Translations under genes and position numbers: made by a program
From: an uncultured Blautia sp.
GTDB taxonomy: Bacteria > Bacillota > Clostridia > Lachnospirales > Lachnospiraceae
Reading direction: 5' to 3'
Assembly (NCBI GenBank): GCA_900547685.1
Contig: URHS01000031.1
Location: 1-29,497, forward strand
DNA length: 29,497 nt
Part shown: positions 23,959 through 29,497 of the stretch, piece after piece
Position numbering within the stretch: position 1 is the stretch's first letter
Layout: each line of letters starts with the position of its first letter
Notes under the pieces: model-generated
Told to the model about the DNA's origin: nothing
Seen by the model: the letters and a program-made list of their open reading frames with translations, nothing else
Databases searched by the model: none

Positions 23959-23972
23959 CGAACTTATGTTCG
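23959..23972. promoter_or_regulatory. LexA (SOS) box of recA
   Basis: CGAAC-TTAT-GTTCG is a perfect match to the Gram-positive LexA/DinR consensus CGAACN4GTTCG, at about +6 to +19 of the recA transcript. Confidence 0.92.
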
Positions 23973-23984
23973 TTTCTATGTCTC

Positions 23985-24013
23985 ATAATAGTATACTTTT
24001 TTATTCTTGTCAA
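23985..24013 (-). promoter_or_regulatory. recA promoter
   Basis: Consensus TTGACA (24008-24013), a 17-bp spacer and TATTAT (23985-23990) on the minus strand, 60 bp before recA. Confidence 0.88.
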
Positions 24014-24228
24014 CTGTTTTTCTTACGCTTCAAGAACCACTTCCCATCCTGTTTTTGTTTCTTTTGAAATCTGCAGAGAATACTGCAACCGTGAAAAAAT
24101 TGATACTGTCTTAATCTGACAGAAAGATATGTACTGCTCTCTCAGTATGCACGCTTTCCTCTTTTCTGTCAAGTTGAATTCTCATTTTTTATCAATGCAT
24201 ATACAGTCTTTTCCCTGGTTTAGCAAAA
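24014..24228. other. Gene-free stretch upstream of recA with nested inverted repeats
   Basis: About 215 bp between the recA promoter and the coat terminator hold no convincing gene. The minus strand has an open frame of about 50 codons ending at 24023 but no usable start. An outer inverted repeat (TGACAGAAAGA 24117-24127 with TCTTTTCTGTCA 24160-24171) encloses a TACTG/CAGTA hairpin (24132-24147). A competing CTGTC/GACAG pair (24106-24122) shares the left arm. Confidence 0.45.
24144..24172 (-). promoter_or_regulatory. Possible second promoter upstream of recA
   Basis: TTGACA (24167-24172) and CATACT (24144-24149) are spaced 17 bp on the minus strand. It lies inside the nested inverted repeats and would give a roughly 210-nt leader to recA or a short separate RNA. 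Confidence 0.4.
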
Positions 24229-24263
24229 AAAGGAGATGTCACCTTAAAAGCAACATCTCCTTT
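24229..24263 (-). terminator. Terminator of the coat-protein gene pair
   Basis: AAAGGAGATGT (24229-24239) and ACATCTCCTTT (24253-24263) form an 11-bp stem with seven T residues following on the minus strand, 8 bp after the stop. Confidence 0.88.
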
Positions 24264-24270
24264 ACCCTTA

Positions 24271-24528
24271 TTATTTCATAGTCGGCTGTGTGAGAACAGA
24301 ACGTACATGGGCAACTTCTTCCGGTTTTGCACAAGCTGCCGGAACATAATAACTTTTTGCTCTGGCAATCTGATAAATTTCTTCCTGTGACATTTCACAC
24401 TGATTTCTCATCTGCTTTAAAGTCTGTTTTAACTGCTGATTTTCTGTCTGTGTGATCATTTCTCCGTAACGTACTAATTCTCCATTAATTCCTGCAAGTG
24501 TATCTGCTACCATTGTCTTTTCTGTCAT
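24271..24528 (-). CDS. CotF-like spore coat protein
   Basis: The 85-residue protein is helical with a Gln-rich middle (NQQLKQTLKQMRNQCEMSQEEIYQIARAKSYYVPAACA). The helical pair followed by Y-Y-x-P-A and a C-terminal KPEEVAHVRSVLTQ helix is the pattern of CotF-family coat proteins, found on the surface of endospores. It starts 11 bp after the preceding small gene and ends at a strong terminator, so the two form a bicistron. No sporulation promoter was confidently seen. Family assignment is by resemblance; a general helical surface protein is the alternative. Confidence 0.75.
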   Translation of the reverse strand: MTEKTMVADTLAGINGELVRYGEMITQTENQQLKQTLKQMRNQCEMSQEEIYQIARAKSYYVPAACAKPEEVAHVRSVLTQPTMK

Positions 24529-24539
24529 TTCTACCCCTC

Positions 24540-24725
24540 CTACTGTAAAAACTGCATTAACTGCTGCTTACTTTCCATTGCGGACTGCGCAGATTTCTGA
24601 AAGAACTGTTTAATCTGCGGATCCTGTGATTCCTGTGCATAATCCTGCATTTTACAGTGAGTAGTTTCAAATCCACCAATTAAATGACGCAAATTCTGTA
24701 AATCAAGTACTGAAATCTCTGTCAT
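24540..24725 (-). CDS. Small CotF-related coat-like protein
   Basis: This 61-residue, wholly helical protein (LQNLRHLIGGFETTHCKMQDYAQESQDPQIKQFFQ, continuing KSAQSAMESKQQLMQFLQ) looks like a two-helix half-bundle similar in pattern to the first part of CotF proteins. It lacks the Y-x-P-A tail of its neighbour. The start at 24725 is 8 nt after AGGAGG; the in-frame ATG at 24731 is only 2 nt from it. It is first of a two-gene unit with the CotF-like gene, which suggests the two products may act together in the spore coat. The function is inferred from the neighbour. Confidence 0.68.
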   Translation of the reverse strand: MTEISVLDLQNLRHLIGGFETTHCKMQDYAQESQDPQIKQFFQKSAQSAMESKQQLMQFLQ

Positions 24726-24762
24726 AATCATTTCCTCCTGTTTTCTTGTTCTACCTTCTTAG

Positions 24763-24794
24763 TATGTCAGGATTTTTGATTTCTATGACAGGAT
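24763..24794. repeat. Direct repeat 21 bp apart upstream of the coat pair
   Basis: TATGTCAGGAT (24763-24773) and TATGACAGGAT (24784-24794) match at 10 of 11 bases, two helical turns apart, just downstream of glgA and upstream of the coat genes. It may be a tandem binding site for a sporulation regulator. Confidence 0.45.
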
Positions 24795-24813
24795 ACTTTT
24801 CCCTGATTTTATT

Positions 24814-26259
24814 TTATCTGTTAATCAGCCAATCATACATTTCTTCATACTGTTTTGCAGAGTTTGCCCATGAAAAATCTCTTGCCATGGCTCTGTCTAC
24901 CAGTTTATTCCATTCTCGTTTTTTATCATAATAAATCTGCTCTGCATAGCGGATAATTCCCAGCATTTCATGAGCATTATAATTTTTAAAGCTAAAGCCT
25001 GTACCTGTGTTTTCAAACTCATTGTATGGCTCTACAGTATCCTTTAATCCACCTGTTTCACGTACAATCGGTAATGTACCATAACGAAGGCTCATAAGCT
25101 GACTCAAACCACATGGTTCAAATAAAGATGGCATCAAAAACGCATCACTGGCTGCATAAATTCTGTGGGACAGTCCATTGTCATAGAAAATATTGGCAGA
25201 TACTTTGCCCTGATATTTCCATGCAAAATGACGGAACATATTTTCATATCTTTCCTCTCCTGTACCCAGAACAACCAGTTGAATATTATCCTGACACAGC
25301 TCGTCCATCACGTAATTTACCAAATCAAAACCCTTCTGATCTGTCAATCGTGATACAACACCAATCATCATCGCTTTTGGATTTTCCTCCAGCCCAAGCT
25401 CTTTTTGCAATGCAAGTTTGTTTTTCACTTTTTCTTTTCTGAAATTCTTTGCATTATAATTCTTTGCAATATATTTATCTGTCTCCGGATTGTACTCATC
25501 ATAATCAATTCCGTTTACAATACCTCTCAGATCATTGGAACGTGCCTGCATCAGACCTTCCAGATGTTCTCCGTAAAACTCAGTCTTAATTTCCTCTGCA
25601 TAGGTATTACTTACTGTTGTAATAGCATCGGCATACACAAGACCGCCCTTTAATAAGTTGGCATCTTTAAATGCTTCCATTTTATCCGGTGTAAAGAAAT
25701 GTGCCGGCAGTCCTGTAATCTGTCTTACAGTCTTAATATCCCAAGTTCCCTGGAATTTCAGATTATGTATTGTCATAACAGTTTTAATACCTCTGTAAAA
25801 TTCCCCTTGCTGAAAACTGTCATTTAAATATACAGGTACTAAACCTGTCTGCCAGTCATGGCAATGAATAAGGTCAGGACGAAATCCGATTACCGGAAGT
25901 ACAGACAATGCTGCTTTTGAAAAGAAAGCAAATTTTTCAATGTCAAAACGAATTTCTCCATAAGGCTGATATCCTGAAAAATAATATTCATTATCAATAA
26001 AATAGAACTGAATTCCTTCATATTCCATCTGCATGATACCTACATATTCTCGTCTGTATCCAATGTCCATATAAAAATGAGTTACATATTGCAGCTGATT
26101 TTTATATTCTTCTTTCATACATAAATATTTTGGAATAATCACCCGTACATCATACTCTTTTTTATCAAAACATTTGGGCAGCGCACCTACTACATCAGCC
26201 AGACCTCCTGTTTTTATAAATGGCACCGCCTCGGATGCAACAAACAAAATTTTCTTCAC
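24814..26259 (-). CDS. glgA: Glycogen synthase (ADP-glucose type)
   Basis: GlgA extends alpha-1,4-glucan from ADP-glucose. The 481-residue GT5 enzyme opens with KKILFVASEAVPFIKTGGLADVVG (shown here across the ADP-glucose KxGGL motif at Lys16), then HCHDWQTGLVP, VMTIHNLKFQG, VSRLTDQKGFDL and the C-terminal acid-rich motif SLFEPCGLSQLMSLRYGTLPI. The start is GTG at 26257-26259 with AAGGAGG 8 nt upstream; an ATG at 26298 would add 13 residues over the leader. No glgB, glgC or glgP is nearby. In spore-formers glycogen genes are often sporulation-linked, and it lies between spo0A and coat genes, but its promoter looks only partly sigma-A-like. Confidence 0.95.
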   Translation of the reverse strand: MKKILFVASEAVPFIKTGGLADVVGALPKCFDKKEYDVRVIIPKYLCMKEEYKNQLQYVTHFYMDIGYRREYVGIMQMEYEGIQFYFIDNEYYFSGYQPYGEIRFDIEKFAFFSKAALSVLPVIGFRPDLIHCHDWQTGLVPVYLNDSFQQGEFYRGIKTVMTIHNLKFQGTWDIKTVRQITGLPAHFFTPDKMEAFKDANLLKGGLVYADAITTVSNTYAEEIKTEFYGEHLEGLMQARSNDLRGIVNGIDYDEYNPETDKYIAKNYNAKNFRKEKVKNKLALQKELGLEENPKAMMIGVVSRLTDQKGFDLVNYVMDELCQDNIQLVVLGTGEERYENMFRHFAWKYQGKVSANIFYDNGLSHRIYAASDAFLMPSLFEPCGLSQLMSLRYGTLPIVRETGGLKDTVEPYNEFENTGTGFSFKNYNAHEMLGIIRYAEQIYYDKKREWNKLVDRAMARDFSWANSAKQYEEMYDWLINR

Positions 26260-26281
26260 TAAAACACCCTCCTTGTCAGAT

Positions 26282-26303
26282 AAGATATGCCTTTCCATAT
26301 CTT
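26282..26303 (-). promoter_or_regulatory. Hairpin in the glgA leader
   Basis: AAGATATG and CATATCTT form a perfect 8-bp stem with a 6-nt loop (26282-26303), extended by outer AGATA/TATCT. It ends about 10 nt before the ribosome site, so it could influence translation or message stability. Confidence 0.45.
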
Positions 26304-26318
26304 GTTTTATCTAACAAC

Positions 26319-26347
26319 ATTATACTCCTTTTTTTGTGTAAAGAAAA
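26319..26347 (-). promoter_or_regulatory. Candidate glgA promoter
   Basis: A consensus TATAAT (26319-26324) is present, but the -35 17 bp upstream, TTTTCT (26342-26347), is poor; activation by a regulator may be needed. Confidence 0.4.
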
Positions 26348-26370
26348 GTCGTTTTATTATAGTAAACCCT

Positions 26371-27165
26371 TTATTTTTTGTATTCTAAACGTATTTTATC
26401 TGCAATAAGGGCAATAAATTCTGAATTTGTTGGTTTGCCCTTTCCTGTACTGACCGTATAACCAAATAATTCATCAATAGTATCCATTTTTCCTCTGCTC
26501 CAAGCTACTTCTATGGCATGACGAATTGCACGTTCTACCCTGCTTGGTGTAGTTTGATGTTTTTTCGCAATAGTGGGATAAAGTATTTTTGTAATAGAAT
26601 TCAGCATTTCCATGTCATTGACTGATAAGATAATAGCATCTCTTAAATACTGGTACCCCTTAATATGTGCCGGTACTCCGATTTCATGAATAATGTCAGT
26701 TACATCTGCTTCTAAATTTCTTTCATAATAGCTGCCGGTATTTTCATAGGCATCTACTTTTCTGATATCCCTTTTTCTTCCATCTCTAAGATTACGCATG
26801 CGCTTAATTCTGGATAACAACATGTTATTGTCAAAGGGTTTTAAAATATAATAATTTGCTCCTAATTGAAAAGCATCTTCCGTAATCTGTTCCTGCCCCA
26901 CTGCAGAAACGACAATAAAGGCTGGCTGCTTCTTTAAATTACTATCTTTTCCCACTCTCTCCATAACTGTCAGTCCGTCCACTTTTGGCATAATAATGTC
27001 TAAAAGTACAACATCCGGTTCTTTTTCTTTTATAATATCGTATATTTCCGCACCATTGTTTGCATGTCCTACTAGTTCCAGCTCTTTATCCTCGTTAATT
27101 AAATTCCCCAATAAGTCCAACATTTTCTCGTTATCATCTGCAATAGCGACATTTAACTTCTCCAT
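26371..27165 (-). CDS. spo0A: Sporulation master regulator Spo0A
   Basis: Spo0A is the response regulator that decides entry into sporulation. The 264-residue protein has a receiver domain with acidic pocket Asp10-Asp11, phosphorylation site Asp56 in VVLLDIIMP, Ser87 and Lys109 in YYILKPFD, then a short linker and the Spo0A-type DNA-binding domain. The signature of the latter, including HIKGYQYLRDAI, ITKILYPTIAKKH and TTPSRVERAIRHAIEVAW, is very well conserved. GGAGG lies 8 nt before the ATG. It follows spoIVB as in Bacillus and Clostridium. It has a strong sigma-A promoter whose transcript would begin with a stable hairpin, and an upstream 0A box. No clear terminator is seen after it. Confidence 0.98.
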   Translation of the reverse strand: MEKLNVAIADDNEKMLDLLGNLINEDKELELVGHANNGAEIYDIIKEKEPDVVLLDIIMPKVDGLTVMERVGKDSNLKKQPAFIVVSAVGQEQITEDAFQLGANYYILKPFDNNMLLSRIKRMRNLRDGRKRDIRKVDAYENTGSYYERNLEADVTDIIHEIGVPAHIKGYQYLRDAIILSVNDMEMLNSITKILYPTIAKKHQTTPSRVERAIRHAIEVAWSRGKMDTIDELFGYTVSTGKGKPTNSEFIALIADKIRLEYKK

Positions 27166-27199
27166 TAATCTTCCTCCATCAATTTTGTTACAACAACTT

Positions 27200-27244
27200 C
27201 TTCAGAATTTGACGGGCGCCCTTTTCAATCGTCAATAACTGAAG
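27200..27244 (-). promoter_or_regulatory. 5'-terminal hairpin of the spo0A mRNA
   Basis: CTTCAGTTATTGACG and CGTCAAATTCTGAAG (minus strand) pair as two 6-bp stems around a 3x3 internal loop, with a 15-nt loop containing GGGCGCC. It would begin about three bases after the predicted transcription start and end 35 nt before the ATG. Confidence 0.55.
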
Positions 27245-27253
27245 ACTCTTAGT

Positions 27254-27282
27254 ATTATATTCTCTGTTGTTATCAGAATCAA
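27254..27282 (-). promoter_or_regulatory. spo0A promoter (sigma-A)
   Basis: TTGATT (27277-27282) and consensus TATAAT (27254-27259) with 17-bp spacing on the minus strand, 88 bp before the start codon. Confidence 0.8.
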
Positions 27283-27331
27283 GTCAAATCCTTCTACAAT
27301 TTGTTTTTCTTTGCGATTATTTTCATTCAAT

Positions 27332-27338
27332 TTCGACA
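27332..27338 (-). promoter_or_regulatory. 0A box in the spoIVB-spo0A gap
   Basis: TGTCGAA on the minus strand is an exact Spo0A box, about 50 bp upstream of the spo0A -35. A 7-mer can occur by chance, but its place suits autoregulation of spo0A. Confidence 0.55.
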
Positions 27339-27362
27339 TATTCATGATTTTTCGCAAGATTT

Positions 27363-28553
27363 TTATAGCATATTTTCAATAAAAATCCCGTAACCTTTCG
27401 ATGAATCCTGTACAAAAACATGAGTAACTGCCCCAATGAGCTTTCCATCCTGAAGAATCGGACTTCCACTCATCCCCTGCACAATTCCTCCTGTTTCCTC
27501 TAAAAGTTTCGGATCTGTTACCTGAATTTCAAAAGCTTTATTTGTCTTGGATTTATTTCGATAAATTTCTGTTATTTCTATATCATAGGCTTTCACCTCA
27601 TTGTTTAGATTTGTTAAAAGTTTTGCTTTTCCTTCCTTTACTTCTTGCTGATATCCTACCATGACTTTTTCATAGGGCAAACGTTCTATATCAAATACAT
27701 TTCCAAAAATTCCCAATTCTGTATTTTTTTCTATGATTCCGATTTTTTTCTCCTGCTCATATTCAATATAACCGGACAGCTCACCCGGCATGCCTTTTGT
27801 TCCCTTTTTAATGGAAACAATTTGTGCTTCATACAATTCCCCTTCCGAAATATCCAAAAGTTCTCCGGTATCTGTATCACTAATCCCGTGTCCCAGAGCA
27901 CCAAATTTCCCCCTTTCATCAATATACGTCATAGTTCCAATCCCCTGTGTATTATCACGAACCCAAAGTCCTAATTTATACTGTTCATTTTGGTCCAACA
28001 CCGGTGATATGGAAAGAGGTATTTTCTCACCATTTCGGTTTACAAGAAGTTCCATAGTTTCTCCATGGCTTTCTTCAATATTTTTAATCAAATCTTTTTT
28101 TCCTGAGACAGGATTTCCGTTGACTTCTAAAATATAATCTCCCGACTTTGCAATGTGTGCTGCGGGTTCTGCCTGTACGCCGTCCTTACCTGTAATTTCT
28201 CCTGTATCAACTATCAATACGCCCTGAGTTTCCATATATAAACCTACAGGCGTACCACATACAGCTACCCATTTTTCGTCTGCTGTTTCCACCTGCACAT
28301 CCTTTAAATAAACCATATCCAAAAAATAACAGGGTATTTGGTAACTGCCGTTTTTTGACACGTCAATGCTTTTTGAATACGTTACAAAAGGATAATCCAA
28401 CATCTGGGAAACTCCTCTTTCCTGTCTCTGACGGATATAAATGGTGTCTGGAATTACCTTTTTTAGATAGTCAATTCCAAAAGCTGTCATAAAGCACATA
28501 TCCGCTAGCAATAATCCGAAAATAAGGAGGCGATAATTACGTTTTTTCTGCAA
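27363..28553 (-). CDS. spoIVB: SpoIVB peptidase
   Basis: SpoIVB is the forespore-secreted serine protease that cleaves SpoIVFA to start sigma-K processing in the mother cell. It has a membrane helix (about 10-30), a PDZ domain (SGDYILEVNGNPVSGKKDLI region) and an S55 peptidase domain with the histidine in GALGHGISDTDTG and the serine in GGIVQGMSGSPILQDG. I prefer the TTG at 28551-28553, which has AGGAAAGGA 9 nt upstream and gives a short N terminus before the helix; an in-frame ATG at 28640 has a weaker ribosome site and adds 29 residues. The gene lies between recN, which is terminated, and spo0A, as in Bacillus. Confidence 0.93.
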   Translation of the reverse strand: MQKKRNYRLLIFGLLLADMCFMTAFGIDYLKKVIPDTIYIRQRQERGVSQMLDYPFVTYSKSIDVSKNGSYQIPCYFLDMVYLKDVQVETADEKWVAVCGTPVGLYMETQGVLIVDTGEITGKDGVQAEPAAHIAKSGDYILEVNGNPVSGKKDLIKNIEESHGETMELLVNRNGEKIPLSISPVLDQNEQYKLGLWVRDNTQGIGTMTYIDERGKFGALGHGISDTDTGELLDISEGELYEAQIVSIKKGTKGMPGELSGYIEYEQEKKIGIIEKNTELGIFGNVFDIERLPYEKVMVGYQQEVKEGKAKLLTNLNNEVKAYDIEITEIYRNKSKTNKAFEIQVTDPKLLEETGGIVQGMSGSPILQDGKLIGAVTHVFVQDSSKGYGIFIENML

Positions 28554-28673
28554 AAAATCAAATCCTTTCCTATTTTTTTCAAATTTTACCGTTATATTTA
28601 AGATAAATTTTCCGCCTGCGGCAGGTTGCTTCTGCAACATAATACCTGTCCGCCGCAGTACGATCTTATTACA

Positions 28674-28706
28674 TAAAAAAAAGATACACTGCTGTGTACC
28701 TTTTTA
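28674..28706 (-). terminator. recN terminator
   Basis: AGATACAC (28682-28689) and GTGTACCT (28694-28701) form a stem with one weak position, followed by eight T residues on the minus strand. It separates recN from spoIVB transcription. Confidence 0.75.
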
Positions 28707-28722
28707 GTATGTGATATTTTCT

Positions 28723-29497
28723 TTATTTCACTCTTGTATTTTTTTGTTGCCGTGCCAAATCTTTCATTTCTCTTGCATTCTGCAGCACTGCATTTGTTAT
28801 TTCTGCACCGCCTAACATTCTGGCAAGTTCTTCCACTGACTGTTCTTCATTAAGTCTGAAAATTTCGGTAACAGTTTCGCCATTTTTTACCTGTTTTTCA
28901 ATAACGTAATGACTGCTGGCCTGAGACGCAATCTGAGGCAAATGAGTAATACAAAGTACTTGATGTTTTTCTCCGATTAACGCCATTTTCTCTGCCACTT
29001 TCTGAGCAGTTCTACCGCTGATTCCTGTATCAATTTCATCAAAAATCAGAGTTTCTGTACAGTCTTTATCTGCCAGCAGTGTTTTAATTGCCAGCATAAT
29101 TCTGGAAAGTTCACCACCTGATACCACTTTCGAAAGTTCCTTTACCGGTTCTCCGGGGTTAGTAGAAATCAAGAAATGAATTTGATCTTTTCCCAATGCT
29201 GTAAAATGTTCTCTTTCTTCAAAAGAAATTTCAAAAGAAACATTGAGAAAATTCAAATCCTGCAATCCTAAAATAATTTGTTTCTGCAGTCGCTTTGCCC
29301 ATTTTTTTCGCACCTCTGTCAAAACAGACGAAGCTTTTGAAAGTTCTCCTTCCTTTTCCTTCCACTGCTTTTCCAATTTTTCTTTTCTTTCTTCAAAATG
29401 CAAAAGTTTTTCCAGCTTTTCTTGCTGCTCTGTCTGATAATCTAAAATCTCTGGTATGGTATGTCCGTATTTTGTCTTTAACCCATTAATCATATCC
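28723..29497 (-). CDS. recN: DNA repair protein RecN (partial, cut by the window edge)
   Basis: Only the C-terminal part, about 258 codons, is in the window; the frame stays open to the right edge. RecN is an SMC-like ATPase recruited to double-strand breaks. The visible part covers the end of the coiled coil (EQQEKLEKLLHFEERKEKLE, shortened), the ABC signature KVVSGGELSRIMLAIKTLL and Walker B ETLIFDEIDTGISG, then HQVLCITHLPQIAS. The order recN-spoIVB-spo0A is conserved in spore-formers, where argR is usually just upstream of recN; that gene would lie beyond the edge. Confidence 0.95.
   Translation of the reverse strand, partial: DMINGLKTKYGHTIPEILDYQTEQQEKLEKLLHFEERKEKLEKQWKEKEGELSKASSVLTEVRKKWAKRLQKQIILGLQDLNFLNVSFEISFEEREHFTALGKDQIHFLISTNPGEPVKELSKVVSGGELSRIMLAIKTLLADKDCTETLIFDEIDTGISGRTAQKVAEKMALIGEKHQVLCITHLPQIASQASSHYVIEKQVKNGETVTEIFRLNEEQSVEELARMLGGAEITNAVLQNAREMKDLARQQKNTRVK

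Noticed and set aside
24020..24175. Minus-strand frame of about 50 codons ending ...ETKTGWEVVLEA before recA
   Set aside because: The end looks protein-like, but there is no ATG or GTG start and no ribosome site; a TTG start would coincide with the -35 of a possible promoter.
27283..27310. Sigma-H promoter for spo0A
   Set aside because: GAAGGATTT matches a sigma-H -35, but no RNNGAAT -10 occurs at the right distance of about 11-13 bp.
1..29497. CRISPR array, tRNA, rRNA, transposase or prophage genes
   Set aside because: No regularly spaced repeats, cloverleaf, rRNA-like block or mobile-element protein was found; the only recombinase is the chromosomal-type XerD.

Overview
The window reads as chromosomal core DNA of a low-GC, endospore-forming Firmicute, most likely Lachnospiraceae (Blautia-like). 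Grounds are spo0A, spoIVB, spoIIM, spoVB-like and coat genes; the recN-spoIVB-spo0A and spoIIM-xerD orders typical of Bacillota; a CGAAC-N4-GTTCG SOS box at recA; AT-rich intergenic DNA with clear sigma-A promoters and strong AGGAGG ribosome sites. The genus is inference. There are 29 protein genes, 26 on or mostly on the minus strand plus + strand singletons, one gene cut by the right edge (recN), and no rRNA, tRNA, CRISPR array, prophage or insertion sequence that I can support.

Layout. 1-3.5 kb: secG, eno, gpmI. 3.5-6.1 kb: a polar amino-acid ABC importer (ATPase, permease, binding protein) behind a promoter carrying ARG-box-like sites. 6.1-8.7 kb: an L,D-transpeptidase and a divergent PflX-type radical SAM protein. 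8.7-12 kb: gapA-pgk-tpiA, so the whole triose half of glycolysis (gapA, pgk, tpiA, gpmI, eno) lies within about 12 kb. 12.1-13 kb: a PHP-family phosphatase. 13-16.3 kb: iscR-iscS-iscU-mnmA, an Fe-S/sulfur-relay operon with a near-perfect promoter and a candidate IscR site. 16.3-18.9 kb: a SpoVB/MurJ-type flippase and a DAHP synthase on the + strand. 18.9-20.5 kb: spoIIM and xerD. 20.5-24 kb: recA-recX and rny. 24.2-26.3 kb: two small CotF-like coat proteins and glycogen synthase. 26.3-29.5 kb: recN-spoIVB-spo0A.

The most unusual item is the ABC importer's binding protein. The segment that normally closes a GlnH/HisJ-type protein (the 'YGI..K....L...N..I..IKEDGT...I..KYF' tail) sits directly after the lipoprotein signal peptide, and the protein stops where that tail should begin, so the domain looks circularly permuted. 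Its promoter region has two copies of an identical 12-bp ARG-box core 83 bp apart, pointing to arginine control. Other regulatory structures not explained by the genes are a 34-bp inverted repeat over the gapA promoter, a palindrome over the rny -10, a 5'-terminal hairpin on the spo0A transcript, a 21-bp-spaced direct repeat ahead of the coat genes, and a compositionally odd insert between pgk and tpiA.
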